Notes: generated by a model from the sequence alone, not told the origin. Numbered from the stretch's first letter, positions 46,302-55,842 are shown. The stretch is 64,000 bases of DNA from Variovorax gracilis (GCF_030317115.1 NZ_JASZYF010000003.1:186001-250000), one strand, 5' to 3'. Made by a program: numbers and translations.

Positions 46302-47648
46302 TTGAGTTCAGCCACCCGCTTCACCGACAGCCTCGGCAATCCGCTCAGCCTCGCAGACCCCACGAGCGTGGGCGCCGTCAACGCCTTCGTCGAAGGCTTC
46401 ATCTCGTGCGAGGCGCGCGCAGTGGACGTGCTCGCGGCCGAGAATGACCCGAGCCCCATCGTGCAGGCCTACTGCGCGACGCTGCACCTGTTTGCAGAAT
46501 CGCGGGATGCCGTCGCCAACGCGCGCCCGTTCATCTTGCGCGCGCAGGCCGCCGCCGGCGCCACGCTCCGGGAGCAGCGCTACATCGCCGCCATCGCGGC
46601 CTGGGCGGACGGCGACATCGCGCGGGCGATTGCGCTTCATCACGAGCAGGTTCGCGAGCATCCGCGCGATCTGGCTTCGCTCAAGCTCGGGCAATACCAC
46701 TGCTTCAACACCGGCGACTGCCCGGGCATGCTGCGACTCGCCCTGGCGGCACTGCCTGCAGCGGGCGAAGTGCCCTACCTGCATGGCATGGCCGCCTTCG
46801 GCTATGAACAATGCCACCTGATGCGCGAGGCCGAGGCCAGCGCGCGCCAGGCGATCTCGATGGAGCGCAAGGAGCCCTGGGCGCACCATGCACTGGGCCA
46901 TGTGATGCTCACCGAAGGCCGGCTGAGCGAAGGGCTGGCGTTCATGTGCAGCGTGAGCGACACCTGGGTCGGCCTCAACTCGTTCATGGTCACGCACAAC
47001 TGGTGGCACGTGGCCCTTTTCCTCATCGACCTGGGTCGAGACGAGGAGGCGCTGGAAATCTACGACCGCCAGGTATGGGGTGTAGTCAAGGCGTATTCGC
47101 AGGACCAGATCGGGGCCGTCTCGTTGCTGGCGCGCTTCGAACTGGCGGGCATCGATGTGGGCAACCGCTGGCTGGACCTCGCCGAGCATCTGGCGCTCCG
47201 GCTCGATGATCACGTGCTGCCGTTTCTCGATCTGCAGTATCTGTATGGATTGGCGCGCGCCGGAAGACCCGAGGCCGACAGGCTGATGCGGAACATCGAA
47301 GCCTTTGCGCCGAAAGCACCGCCGTCGACGCGGGATGCATGGCAACGCGTATGCGTACCGGCTGCGCACGGCCTGCACGCGCATGCTCGCGGGGATTTCG
47401 ACTCAGCGATCGAAGGGCTGGGAATGGCGCTGCCCCGCCTCATCGAGATCGGCGGAAGCCACGCGCAGCGGGACTTGTTCGAGCAGGTCTACCTCGATGC
47501 GCTGATCCGACGCGGCACCGAGGCCACGCTGACCGGCGCGCAAGGCATCCTGCAGCGGCAAGTCAACGGGCAGCCAGAATCCAAGCGGCTGCGCCGACAA
47601 ACCGAGGCAGTCTATGCGCGCCTCGGCCTGCCGGGATTCGATCGCTGA
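46302..47648 (+). CDS. TTC38-like tetratricopeptide-repeat protein
   Basis: 448-residue helical protein resembling the TTC38 family; the clearest segment is EASARQAISMERKEPWAHHALGHVMLTEGRLSEGLAFM (about 178-215), followed by TWVGLNSFMVTHNWWHVALFLIDLGRDEEALEIYDRQ. Function in bacteria is unknown. There is no signal peptide. The start is TTG at 46302 behind AGGAA; an ATG at 46265 is in another frame. It ends 11 bp from the convergent garR. Confidence 0.85.
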   Translation: MSSATRFTDSLGNPLSLADPTSVGAVNAFVEGFISCEARAVDVLAAENDPSPIVQAYCATLHLFAESRDAVANARPFILRAQAAAGATLREQRYIAAIAAWADGDIARAIALHHEQVREHPRDLASLKLGQYHCFNTGDCPGMLRLALAALPAAGEVPYLHGMAAFGYEQCHLMREAEASARQAISMERKEPWAHHALGHVMLTEGRLSEGLAFMCSVSDTWVGLNSFMVTHNWWHVALFLIDLGRDEEALEIYDRQVWGVVKAYSQDQIGAVSLLARFELAGIDVGNRWLDLAEHLALRLDDHVLPFLDLQYLYGLARAGRPEADRLMRNIEAFAPKAPPSTRDAWQRVCVPAAHGLHAHARGDFDSAIEGLGMALPRLIEIGGSHAQRDLFEQVYLDALIRRGTEATLTGAQGILQRQVNGQPESKRLRRQTEAVYARLGLPGFDR

Positions 47649-47659
47649 ACAGCGCCGCG

Positions 47660-48538
47660 TCAGTCTGGCGCGACTTCGTGCGCCGCCATCTGCTCCAGCG
47701 CCTTGACGAGGGCCGAGTGGTCCAGTTGATCCCATCCGTGCGCAGCGCAGGACTGCATCAGTTGCGCAGCCGAAGCGGTCTGCGGCAGCGCCACGCCCAT
47801 CGACTTCGCACCCGCCAGTGCAAGGCTCAGGTCCTTCTGATGCAACGCGATGCGGAAGCCGGGGTTGAAAGTGCGCTTGATCATGCGCTCGCCATGCACT
47901 TCGAGGATGCGGCTGGCCGCGAACCCACCCATCAGCGCCTGGCGCACCTTGGCCGGATCGGCGCCTGCCTTGCTGGCAAACAGCAGCGCCTCGCCCACGG
48001 CGGCGATATTGAGCGCCACGATGATCTGGTTGGCCACCTTGGTGGTCTGGCCATCCCCGTTGCCGCCGACGAGCGTGATGTTCTTGCCCATGGCCTCGAA
48101 AAGCGGCTTGGCGCGCTCGAACACCGCCTCGTCGCCGCCGACCATGATGGTCAGGCTCGCAGCCTTGGCACCCACTTCGCCGCCGGAGACGGGCGCGTCG
48201 AGGTAGTCGCAGCCGAGTTCGTTGATCTTCTTGGCGAAGCGCTTGGTCTCGATCGGCGCGATCGAGCTCATGTCGATCACGAGCTTGCCCTTCGTGAGAC
48301 CCGAGGCGACACCGTCCTCGCCGAACAGCACGGTCTCGACATCCGGTGTGTCCGGCAGCATCAGGATCACGACATCGGCCGCGCGCGCGACATCGGCATT
48401 GCTGGCGCAGGCGGTCGCTGTCTTCAGCGCGTCGGGCACCTTGCTGCGCGTGCGCACGAACATCTCGTGGCCGGCCTGCATGAGGTTCTGCGCCATCGGC
48501 GCGCCCATGATGCCGAGTCCGATGAATCCGATCTTCAT
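47660..48538 (-). CDS. garR: 2-hydroxy-3-oxopropionate (tartronate semialdehyde) reductase
   Basis: 292-residue beta-hydroxyacid dehydrogenase that reduces tartronate semialdehyde to glycerate with NAD(P)H. Rossmann motif GFIGLGIMGAPMAQNL is at residues 4-19, substrate motif DAPVSGGEVGAKAASLTIMVGG near 115, and the catalytic Lys in TTKVANQI near 170. Last gene of the glucarate operon, 20 bp after the aldolase gene. The open frame continues upstream, but the family N-terminus begins at this ATG. The context (GudD and aldolase) makes GarR the right member of a broad family. Confidence 0.92.
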   Translation of the reverse strand: MKIGFIGLGIMGAPMAQNLMQAGHEMFVRTRSKVPDALKTATACASNADVARAADVVILMLPDTPDVETVLFGEDGVASGLTKGKLVIDMSSIAPIETKRFAKKINELGCDYLDAPVSGGEVGAKAASLTIMVGGDEAVFERAKPLFEAMGKNITLVGGNGDGQTTKVANQIIVALNIAAVGEALLFASKAGADPAKVRQALMGGFAASRILEVHGERMIKRTFNPGFRIALHQKDLSLALAGAKSMGVALPQTASAAQLMQSCAAHGWDQLDHSALVKALEQMAAHEVAPD

Positions 48539-48558
48539 ATGGAGGTCCCTTTCAGTTT

Positions 48559-49347
48559 TCAGTAGGAGGTGGAGCCGGCCGCAGCCGGCTTGGCGCGCAT
48601 CTTCGCGAGCACCTGCTGGGCGCCTGCGGCGATGAGCCGCGCGTCGGAGCTGACGGTGACGAACTGGAAGCCCTTCGCCACGCGCGCAAGTGCACCCTCG
48701 GCCGTGCCATTGTGGATGCCGGCGACCAGGCCGTGCGCCTTGGCGCGTTCGAGCACGTGATCGATGGCCTGCGCGACCGGCGGATCGACGTCGTCGAACA
48801 CCGGCCGGCAGCCCAGCGCGAGCGAGAGGTCCGAGGGGCCGATGTAGACCGCATCCAGCCCCTCGACCGACATGATCGCGTCGAGGTTTTCGAGCGCCTG
48901 CGCCGTCTCGATCATCGCGAAGGTGACGATGGTGTCGTTGGCATGCTGCGCGTAGTCCGAGCCGCCGTACAGCAAGGCCCGCACCGGCCCGAAGCTGCGC
49001 GTGCCGCGCGGCGCGTAGTGCGTGTAGGCCACGAGCCGCGCGGCCTCGTCGGCTGTGCTGATCATGGGACAGATGACGCCGTAGGCGCCGGCATCGAGCG
49101 CCTTCATCAGCGCGCTCGGCTCGAGCCAGGGGACCCGCACGACCGGCACGGTGTCCGTGGTGGAGATGGCCTGCAGCATGGGAATCATCGACTGGTAGTC
49201 GACTACGCCATGCTGAAGGTCGATGGTCAGCGAATCCCAGCCCTGGTGGGCCATGGTCTCGGCGGAAAAGCCGTTCGGAATCGCGAGCCAGCCGTTGACG
49301 GCGGCCCCTCCTGATTTCCACAGCGTTCGCAAGCGGTTCTCTCTCAT
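48559..49347 (-). CDS. garL: HpcH/HpaI-family aldolase, likely 5-keto-4-deoxy-D-glucarate aldolase
   Basis: 262-residue class II aldolase cleaving 5-keto-4-deoxyglucarate to pyruvate and tartronate semialdehyde. DLQHGVVDYQSM holds the catalytic His (about 46), FAMIETAQAL and IGPSDLSLALG contribute the metal-binding Glu and Asp, and RVPW is the conserved arginine segment. AAGGAG precedes the ATG at 49347. Family members also cleave hydroxyoxoheptanedioate, but GudD upstream and GarR downstream favour the glucarate role. Confidence 0.88.
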   Translation of the reverse strand: MRENRLRTLWKSGGAAVNGWLAIPNGFSAETMAHQGWDSLTIDLQHGVVDYQSMIPMLQAISTTDTVPVVRVPWLEPSALMKALDAGAYGVICPMISTADEAARLVAYTHYAPRGTRSFGPVRALLYGGSDYAQHANDTIVTFAMIETAQALENLDAIMSVEGLDAVYIGPSDLSLALGCRPVFDDVDPPVAQAIDHVLERAKAHGLVAGIHNGTAEGALARVAKGFQFVTVSSDARLIAAGAQQVLAKMRAKPAAAGSTSY

Positions 49348-49386
49348 GGGGCGCTCCTTGGTTTTGTGATTGTGCGACCCCGGGGC

Positions 49387-50718
49387 TCAGCGGTCGAAGG
49401 CCGGACGCTTGGGGTTGAAGGTCCAGCCGGGAATCAGGCTCTGCATGGCGACGGCGTCGTCGCGAGCGCCCAGGCCATGCTGCTTGTAGAGCTGGTGCGC
49501 CTTCTCGACTTCGGCCATGTCGAGTTCGACGCCGAGGCCAGGCTTCTTCGGCACCTGCACCAGCCCGCCTTCGATGCGCAACGGTTCCTTGGTCAGGCGT
49601 TGCCCATCCTGCCAGATCCAGTGCGTGTCGATCGCGGTCACCCGGCCCGGCGCGGCGGCGCCGACCTGCGTGAACATGGCGAGCGAAACATCGAAATGGT
49701 TGTTGGAATGCGAGCCCCAGGTGAGGCCCCAGTCCCGGCAGGTCTGCGCGACGCGCACCGAACCCGCCATGGTCCAGAAGTGCGGATCGGCCAGCGGGAT
49801 GTCGACCGATTGCAGGGACAGCGCATGCGTCATCTGGCGCCAGTCGGTGGCGATCATGTTCGTGGCCGTCGGCAGCCCGGTGGCGCGCCGGAACTCGGCC
49901 ATGACTTCGCGACCCGAGAAGCCTTCCTCGGCTCCACAGGGGTCTTCGGCATACGCAACGACGCCGCGCATGTCGCGCATCAAGCGGATCGCGTCCTTCA
50001 GCAGCCAGCCGCCGTTCGGGTCGAGCGTGACTCGCGCTTCCGGAAAGCGCTCGTGCAGCGCCGTGACGGCCTCGGTTTCCTCCTCGCCTCGCAGCACGCC
50101 GCCCTTGAGCTTGAAGTCGTTGAAGCCGTAACGCTCGCGTGCCGCTTCGGCCAGGCGAACGATGGCTTCCGGCGTCATGGCCTTCTCGTGGCGCAGCCGG
50201 GACCAGTCGTTGTCGGCCTGCGGCTCGCGTGCATACGGCAGATCGGACTGGTCGCGGTCGCCGACGAAGAAGAGGTAGCCGAGCATCTCGACCGCGTCGC
50301 GTTGCTGCCCTTCGCCGAGCAGGGCGGCGACGGGTACTTCCAAATGCTGTCCCAGCAGGTCGAGCAGCGCGGATTCGACGGCGGTCACGGCATGGATGGT
50401 GGTGCGCAGGTCGAAGGTCTGCAGGCCGCGGCCGCCGGCGTCGCGGTCGGCAAACTTCTGCTGCACCTGCTGCAGCACGCGCTGGTGTGCGCCGATCGGC
50501 TGGCCGACGACGAGGTCGCGGGCATCTTCGAGGGTCTGGCGGATCTTCTCGCCACCCGGCACTTCGCCCACGCCGGTGCGCCCGGCGTTGTCGGTGAGGA
50601 TCAGCAGGTTGCGCGTGAAGAACGGACCGTGCGCGCCGCTGAGGTTGAGCAGCATGCTGTCGCGGCCGGCGACCGGGATCACGCGCAGTTCGGTGATGAC
50701 AGGGGTGGAGGTGGTCAT
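49387..50718 (-). CDS. gudD: Glucarate dehydratase GudD
   Basis: 443-residue enolase-superfamily dehydratase converting D-glucarate (and L-idarate) to 5-keto-4-deoxyglucarate. The capping motif [19 protein letters not shown], the KxK base [10 protein letters not shown], metal ligands in LDPNGGW and [18 protein letters not shown], and the catalytic His in [14 protein letters not shown] are all visible. It is 40 bp upstream of the aldolase gene and 26 bp downstream of the Bug protein gene. Confidence 0.95.
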   Translation of the reverse strand: MTTSTPVITELRVIPVAGRDSMLLNLSGAHGPFFTRNLLILTDNAGRTGVGEVPGGEKIRQTLEDARDLVVGQPIGAHQRVLQQVQQKFADRDAGGRGLQTFDLRTTIHAVTAVESALLDLLGQHLEVPVAALLGEGQQRDAVEMLGYLFFVGDRDQSDLPYAREPQADNDWSRLRHEKAMTPEAIVRLAEAARERYGFNDFKLKGGVLRGEEETEAVTALHERFPEARVTLDPNGGWLLKDAIRLMRDMRGVVAYAEDPCGAEEGFSGREVMAEFRRATGLPTATNMIATDWRQMTHALSLQSVDIPLADPHFWTMAGSVRVAQTCRDWGLTWGSHSNNHFDVSLAMFTQVGAAAPGRVTAIDTHWIWQDGQRLTKEPLRIEGGLVQVPKKPGLGVELDMAEVEKAHQLYKQHGLGARDDAVAMQSLIPGWTFNPKRPAFDR

Positions 50719-50744
50719 GGGATTCGCTCAGGACGGTGGGGCTG

Positions 50745-51707
50745 TCAATCGATGGTGATCTTGCCGGTCTCGATCACTTTCTTCCAGCGTGCGAACTCCT
50801 GTTGCTGGAAGGCGGCGAACTGGGCCGGCGTGTTGGCGACGACTTCGAGGCCGATCGCCACGAACTGTTGCTTGACCGCCGGGTCGTTGAGCGCAGCGGC
50901 CATCGAATCGTGTGCCTTGGTGCGCACGGCCGCGGGCAGACCCTTGGGTGCCACGATCGCCTGCCACGAATACACCTCGACGTTCTTGACGCCCGCTTCG
51001 GCGATGGTAGGCACATCGGGCAACACAGGCGAGCGTTTTTCGCCGGTGACGGCCAGCGCCCTGAGCTTGCCTGCATTGATGTTCTGAACGACGGCGTTGA
51101 CGTTCTGGAAAGAGGCGTCCACCTGGCCGCCGAGCAGGTCGGTGATGGCCGGCGCGCCGCCCTTGTACGGCACGTGCAGGCCGCTGGTACCGGTCTGCTG
51201 CCAGAACAACTCGGCCGTGAGGTGGTCGCTCGAACCGTTGCCCGAAGAGGCGAAGGTCATCTTGCCCGGGTTGGCCTTGAGAGAGGCGATCACGTCCGCC
51301 ACGGTCTTGTGCGGCGATTTCGCGGGCACCACCAGCACGTTGGGGGCCTGCACCGCCACGGTGATGAGATCGAAATCCTTCAGCGCGTCGTATTGCATGC
51401 CCTTGATGAGGTGTGGCGCGATGACGAGCGGTCCGAGCGAGGTCACGAGAAAGGTCGAGCCGTCGGGCGCCGAGCGCTTGACCTGCGTGGCGCCGATGGT
51501 GCCCGTGGCGCCCGCCTTGTTGTCGACGAGGAATGGCTGGCCCAGCTTGTCGGTCAGCTTGGGACCGATGGCGCGAGCGACCATGTCGGTGGACCCGCCG
51601 GCGGGGAATGGCACGACGAGGGTCACCGGCTTTTGCGGCCAATCCTGTGCGTGCACGGAGGTGGCTGCGGCGAGGCCGATGGCAAGGAAGGTCAACAAGG
51701 ACTTCAT
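50745..51707 (-). CDS. Bug-family (TctC-like) periplasmic binding protein
   Basis: 320-residue extracytoplasmic receptor of the tripartite tricarboxylate transporter family. The signal peptide is MKSLLTFLAIGLAAATSVHAQ and the mature protein has PVTLVVPFPAGGSTDMVARAIG and NKAGATGTIGA, the two hallmark loops. No TctA or TctB membrane genes are near, which is common for Bug proteins. Position at the head of the glucarate operon suggests it binds glucarate or a related sugar acid (inference). Two LacI-type operators lie just upstream. Confidence 0.92.
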   Translation of the reverse strand: MKSLLTFLAIGLAAATSVHAQDWPQKPVTLVVPFPAGGSTDMVARAIGPKLTDKLGQPFLVDNKAGATGTIGATQVKRSAPDGSTFLVTSLGPLVIAPHLIKGMQYDALKDFDLITVAVQAPNVLVVPAKSPHKTVADVIASLKANPGKMTFASSGNGSSDHLTAELFWQQTGTSGLHVPYKGGAPAITDLLGGQVDASFQNVNAVVQNINAGKLRALAVTGEKRSPVLPDVPTIAEAGVKNVEVYSWQAIVAPKGLPAAVRTKAHDSMAAALNDPAVKQQFVAIGLEVVANTPAQFAAFQQQEFARWKKVIETGKITID

Positions 51708-51724
51708 GGGCTTGTCTCTTTCAT

Positions 51725-51736
51725 GGTAGCGCTATC
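51725..51736. promoter_or_regulatory. LacI-type operator O1 upstream of the glucarate operon
   Basis: GGTAGCGCTATC, centred on the palindrome TAGCGCTA, 18 bp upstream of the Bug gene start. It is the reverse complement of the sites at 51752 and 52855. Confidence 0.8.
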
Positions 51737-51751
51737 TTTCGGAAGTGAAAT

Positions 51752-51763
51752 GATAGCGCTACC
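51752..51763. promoter_or_regulatory. LacI-type operator O2 upstream of the glucarate operon
   Basis: GATAGCGCTACC, 27 bp (centre to centre) from O1 in inverted orientation. The spacing of about 2.5 helical turns puts the two sites on partly opposite faces. The promoter should lie between or beside them. Confidence 0.8.
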
Positions 51764-51803
51764 GTTTTGACGCGCAAGCGATCCGTCTAGGGGTTTACGC
51801 GAG

Positions 51804-52835
51804 TCATGTGCTGGCGCGGTCGATGATCGAGAAGCCGACGTCAACGATCCGCGGCCCGGTCTGTCGACCCTCGGCGCGATCCACGATGAACTGCGCGGCA
51901 GTGCGGCCGATGGTGGCGCCGTCGATGCGAACGGTCGTCAAGGCAGGATTCAGGTCCGCGGAAAACTCGAGGTCTCCGAAACCGACGACCGCCAGTTGCT
52001 CCGGCACCGCGATCCCTCGCGATTGCGCTTCCACCAGCACGCCCAATGCAACCAGGTCGGAACTGCAGAACACGGCGTCGATGTCCGGAACATCGCGCAG
52101 CAGGTCGGCCAGCGCACCGCGCCCGCTCTTCAGGGTGGTCGGCGCAGGCACCTGGATCACGGGAACATCGCGTAGCCCGGCCGCGCGCGCCGCATCCCGA
52201 AACGCCTGATGGCGCCGCTGCGAGCGCTCGTCGTCGCCGGCCACGACCGCGAGTCGGCTTCTCCCCTTGCGATGAAGGAAATCCACCACTGCGCGACCCA
52301 CATCGGGGTGTGAAAAACCCACGATCATGTCCAGCGGCGTGGGCGTCAGGTCCCAGGTCTCGACCACCGGAATGCCGGCGGCGAGCAGGCGCTTGCGCCC
52401 CTCGGGCGAATGCATGATGCCGGTCAGCACGATGCCATCGGGTCGACGTCCGATGATGGCTTCGAGCAGCGCGTCCTCGCGCGAATCAACGTAGCCGCTC
52501 TGGCCCAGCATCAGTTGGTAGCCCCGTTCCGCGAGCGCTTCCGTCAGCGATTGCACGGTCTGGAGGAACACCGGCCCGGTCATGGTGGGCACCACGGCGG
52601 CGACGAGGCGACTGCGGGTCGATGCCAGCCCGCCCGCGAGCACGTTGCGCACATAGCCGGTACGGCCCACGGCGTCGGTGACTTTCTTCAGGACTTCGGC
52701 CGAGACCTGCTTGGGCGAACTCAAGGCGCGCGACGCGGTGATGGGCGCGACACCCGCGAGCTTTGCGACGTCGTGCAGGGTGACCGCGCCGCTGCCCCGG
52801 CGGGCGCGTCGAACAGGGGTGCCGTCTTTGCTCAT
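51804..52835 (-). CDS. LacI-family transcriptional regulator of glucarate genes
   Basis: 343 residues. The helix-turn-helix TLHDVAKLAGVAPITASRALSSPKQVSAEVLKKV is at about 20-53, followed by the hinge and a periplasmic-binding-protein-like effector domain. Adjacent operators at 51725, 51752 and 52855 share a TAGCGCTA core, so it very likely represses both its own gene and the glucarate operon, with a sugar acid as inducer (inference). It is about 97 bp upstream of the Bug gene on the same strand. The start is the ATG at 52835. Confidence 0.93.
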   Translation of the reverse strand: MSKDGTPVRRARRGSGAVTLHDVAKLAGVAPITASRALSSPKQVSAEVLKKVTDAVGRTGYVRNVLAGGLASTRSRLVAAVVPTMTGPVFLQTVQSLTEALAERGYQLMLGQSGYVDSREDALLEAIIGRRPDGIVLTGIMHSPEGRKRLLAAGIPVVETWDLTPTPLDMIVGFSHPDVGRAVVDFLHRKGRSRLAVVAGDDERSQRRHQAFRDAARAAGLRDVPVIQVPAPTTLKSGRGALADLLRDVPDIDAVFCSSDLVALGVLVEAQSRGIAVPEQLAVVGFGDLEFSADLNPALTTVRIDGATIGRTAAQFIVDRAEGRQTGPRIVDVGFSIIDRAST

Positions 52836-52854
52836 CGGGCCATTCTAGGCCGAC

Positions 52855-52866
52855 GATAGCGCTACC
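52855..52866. promoter_or_regulatory. LacI-type operator O3 upstream of the lacI-family gene
   Basis: GATAGCGCTACC, identical to O2, 20 bp upstream of the regulator start in the 39-bp gap after the amidase gene. It indicates autoregulation. Confidence 0.8.
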
Positions 52867-52874
52867 GCGACGAC

Positions 52875-54254
52875 TCAGGCGTAGCTGGGCGGCGGCACGA
52901 ACCCGCCGAACTCGCGCTCCACGGCCTGCGCGAAGGCGATCGTGGTGCGGTCCTCCAGACGCGGGCCGATGACCTGGACTCCGATGGGCAACCCCTCTTC
53001 GCTCCGCCCGATCGGAATGGTCGTGGCCGGCAGGCCGGTCAGTGTCGCGATGCTCGACCAGACCGCCTGGTCCTGGTACGGGATCTCCTTGCCATCGACT
53101 TCCAGCCGCCGCGCTTCCATTTCGCGGTGGTCGTGCGGAAACGCGGGGGTCGGCATGACGGGGCACAGGATCACATCCCATTCCCGGAAGAACGCCCGCC
53201 ATTGATGGGCAATGCCCAGCCGCTCGCGATCGGCGTGCACCCAGTCGCGATGGCTGGCGCCTCCCGCCTCGGCCGGCATGTCGGCACCGATCACGGCCCA
53301 CAGAAGTTGCCCCCATAGGGATGCGATGCGCTCCAGGTCCGGCAGCAGCGGACTTGCGCGGCCGACGCGGCAGCCGGCGCGTTCCAGCCCATGGACCAGA
53401 TGCTGCAAGGAAGAGCGCACAGCGTTCGACGTGGGCAGCATCGGATGCGCTTCGAGCGCCAGCACCCGGAAACCCTGCAGCGCGCTCCGGCGCGCAGGCG
53501 GCAGCGCGAGACGGTATGCGACCGCCTCCGCATCGTCGGGGCCGCCAATGACATCCAGCGCCAGCGCGAGATCGCCCGCGCTTCTCGCCATCGGGCCCAC
53601 GACCCCGAGGTCGATGTCGCTGCCCACGGACAGCGCGGGCGTCCCCGGCGGTGCAAAGCCGCGCATCGGCACGAGCCCGTGTGAGGGCTTGTGGGCGAAG
53701 ACGCCGCAAAAGTGCGCCGGCACGCGCAGCGACCCGGCCAGGTCCGAACCGAATTCGAGCGACACATAGCCCGCCGCCAGCGCCGCGGCGCCGCCGCCAG
53801 ACGAGCCACCTGGCGTTCGTGCCGGATCCCAGGGGTTGTTCGTCGTACCGAAGATCGGGTTCGAACTCTGCCAGTCCGCCAGATGCATCGCGATATTGGT
53901 CTTGCCGATGACGATGGCGCCGGCTGCCTTGAGGCGCCCGACCAGAACGGCGTCTTCGGCCACCTCGATCTTGTCCGTGCCCGGGATGCCCCAGGTCGTC
54001 GGCAGGCCGGCGACGTTGAAGGCTTCCTTGACCGTGAGCGGAACGCCCAGCAACGGGCGCCGCTCGCCGCGCGCGATCGCCGCGTCGGCTGCAGCCGCCG
54101 CCTGCCTGGCGCGCTCGAAGTCGCGCACGACGACGGCATTGATCTGCGGATCGGATTTCTCGATGCGATCGACCGAACGCTTCAGCAGTTCGACAGCCGA
54201 GACCTGGCCCGTCCGAAGGGCGTCCACAAGCTCGCTGGTGGTTGCGTAGTCCAT
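52875..54254 (-). CDS. Amidase-signature family amidase (second)
   Basis: 459-residue hydrolase with triad Lys76 (VPLTVKEAF), Ser151/152 (TPGGSSGGG) and Ser175 (SDLAGSLRVP). The ATG at 54254 gives MDYATTSELVDAL; an in-frame GTG at 54278 would add eight residues. It lies just upstream of the lacI-family gene but has no operator ahead of it. It shares family but not close sequence with the amidase at 43420. Substrate is unknown; there is no transporter beside it. Confidence 0.88.
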   Translation of the reverse strand: MDYATTSELVDALRTGQVSAVELLKRSVDRIEKSDPQINAVVVRDFERARQAAAAADAAIARGERRPLLGVPLTVKEAFNVAGLPTTWGIPGTDKIEVAEDAVLVGRLKAAGAIVIGKTNIAMHLADWQSSNPIFGTTNNPWDPARTPGGSSGGGAAALAAGYVSLEFGSDLAGSLRVPAHFCGVFAHKPSHGLVPMRGFAPPGTPALSVGSDIDLGVVGPMARSAGDLALALDVIGGPDDAEAVAYRLALPPARRSALQGFRVLALEAHPMLPTSNAVRSSLQHLVHGLERAGCRVGRASPLLPDLERIASLWGQLLWAVIGADMPAEAGGASHRDWVHADRERLGIAHQWRAFFREWDVILCPVMPTPAFPHDHREMEARRLEVDGKEIPYQDQAVWSSIATLTGLPATTIPIGRSEEGLPIGVQVIGPRLEDRTTIAFAQAVEREFGGFVPPPSYA

Positions 54255-54373
54255 GGGCAACTGGCCGGTTGATGGCACACGCGTTCATCATGCCGGCGCA
54301 TCCGCGCACCTGCTTGATCTTCATTGCGATGCGCTTGACGAATCTTGCGCATCCCGGCGTCATGCGCCGCGCT

Positions 54374-55045
54374 TCACTTCTTCAGGTGTCGGCGCTGGTC
54401 ATAGGTGGGTTGAGCGGGCAGGTCGGCCAAGTGCCGGGTGTCGGCCCAGTCCACGATCTCCATGAGCGATGGCGCCGTGGCATCGGCGATGCGGATGCGG
54501 TTGAAGCCGGCATTGGGAATGTCGCTTTGGCGTGGCCCGTTCAGGCCCAGGCCGCGCACCGTCCGCCAGACCATGTCGAGCACGCCGCCGTGAGTGACCA
54601 CCAGGACGCTCTGCCCCTCATGCTCGACGGCGATGCGGCCCAGCGCGTCCATGATGCGTGCGTGGAACTGGCGCGGCGATTCGCCCTCGGGCATTGCATG
54701 GTCTTCGCGGAATTGGAGCCAGTCTTCCCACGCGCGCGGGTGAAGGTCCTGGATCTCGTCGGCGCGCATGCCTTCGACCACGCCGAAGTTCTGCTCCCGC
54801 AGCGCGACCGAGGTGACGATCTCCAAATCGAGCTGCCGCGAAGCCGGTGCGGCCGTCTGCTGTGCACGCATGAGGTCGCTGCTGATCAGGTGCTGCACCG
54901 ACTCGCCTGCCAAGCGGAGCCCGAGCCGGCGCGCCTGCTCGTGGCCCGTGTCGTTGAGGGGCACGTCGATGTGGCCCTGAAAGCGCAGTTCGCGGTTCCA
55001 ATCGGTTTCGCCATGGCGGATCAGGATGAGTTCGGTGCTGGGCAT
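54374..55045 (-). CDS. Histidine phosphatase (phosphoglycerate-mutase-like, GpmB/CobC family)
   Basis: 223 residues. The catalytic motif LILIRHGETDWNRELRFQGH is at residues 6-25, and the second His is in VLVVTHGGVLDMVWR. The start is the ATG at 55045; a 10-residue longer form is possible but less conserved. Family members are phosphatases or cofactor-dependent mutases; the substrate cannot be assigned. It diverges from an alpha/beta hydrolase gene with repeat C between. Confidence 0.88.
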   Translation of the reverse strand: MPSTELILIRHGETDWNRELRFQGHIDVPLNDTGHEQARRLGLRLAGESVQHLISSDLMRAQQTAAPASRQLDLEIVTSVALREQNFGVVEGMRADEIQDLHPRAWEDWLQFREDHAMPEGESPRQFHARIMDALGRIAVEHEGQSVLVVTHGGVLDMVWRTVRGLGLNGPRQSDIPNAGFNRIRIADATAPSLMEIVDWADTRHLADLPAQPTYDQRRHLKK

Positions 55046-55056
55046 GCGCTCATTGT

Positions 55057-55089
55057 CACCCCCGGGCATGTCCACTTCGTGTAGCGGCC
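55057..55089. repeat. Dispersed intergenic repeat, copy C
   Basis: CCCCCGGGCATGTCCACTTCG then TGTAGCGGCC, in the divergent gap. The complement matches copy A over GGCxGCTACACGAAGTG and the distal GGGGG. Confidence 0.55.
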
Positions 55090-55108
55090 GTTCAACGAGA
55101 ATTCGCGG

Positions 55109-55819
55109 ATGCCTACTCTTGTCCTGCTGCCCGGGCTCGCCTGCGACGAGCGCCTCTGGGAGGCCCAGTTGCCCGCCCTGCCCTCAGCGCTCGACGTTCG
55201 CGTGAGCGATGTCCATATGCGCCACGACCGCATCCCGGCCATGGCCGCGGCGATGCTGGACGAGCACCGCGGCCCACTGATCCTGTGCGGCGCCTCGATG
55301 GGCGGGATGATCGCGATGGAAGCTGCGCGCCAAGCGCCCGAACGCGTCGTGGGGCTGGCCCTGCTCGGCACCAATGCACGGCCGGAAACGCCCGACATGT
55401 ACAAGCTGCGCGAATCGGCGATCGAGCTGTTCGAGCGCGGCGAGGCGCGCGATGTGATCGAGCTCAACGCGGGATTCGCCTTTCACCCCACGCAAGCCGG
55501 CGACCCCGCGCTGGTGCGACGCTATGTCGAGTTGGTGCTCGACGCCGGCGCCGCGCAGTTGATTCGTCAGAACCGCGCGCTGATGGAGCGGCCCGATGCG
55601 CGGCCGCATCTTTCCGGCCTGCGCTGCCCGGTGCTCGTGCTGTGCGGCGACAGCGACCGCCTCACGCCGCCGGAGTGCTCGCGCGAGATCGCCGCCCTGA
55701 TGCCCCATGCCGAACTGGTATGGGTTGCACACTGCGGCCACATGCTCACGATGGAAAAGCCCGAGTTCGTCAACACCACGCTCGGCCCATGGCTGCGGCG
55801 CCTGCTCGCCGACGCATGA
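55109..55819 (+). CDS. Alpha/beta hydrolase
   Basis: 236-residue hydrolase-fold protein. The nucleophile elbow GASMGGM (Ser at about 63), acidic residue in LCGDSDRLTPP and the catalytic His in HCGHMLTMEKPEF form a standard triad. There is no signal peptide. The substrate is unknown; small esters are usual for this family. It lies alone between divergent and convergent neighbours. Confidence 0.88.
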   Translation: MPTLVLLPGLACDERLWEAQLPALPSALDVRVSDVHMRHDRIPAMAAAMLDEHRGPLILCGASMGGMIAMEAARQAPERVVGLALLGTNARPETPDMYKLRESAIELFERGEARDVIELNAGFAFHPTQAGDPALVRRYVELVLDAGAAQLIRQNRALMERPDARPHLSGLRCPVLVLCGDSDRLTPPECSREIAALMPHAELVWVAHCGHMLTMEKPEFVNTTLGPWLRRLLADA

Positions 55820-55842
55820 GCCGAACCCGCGCCGGCGCAGGC

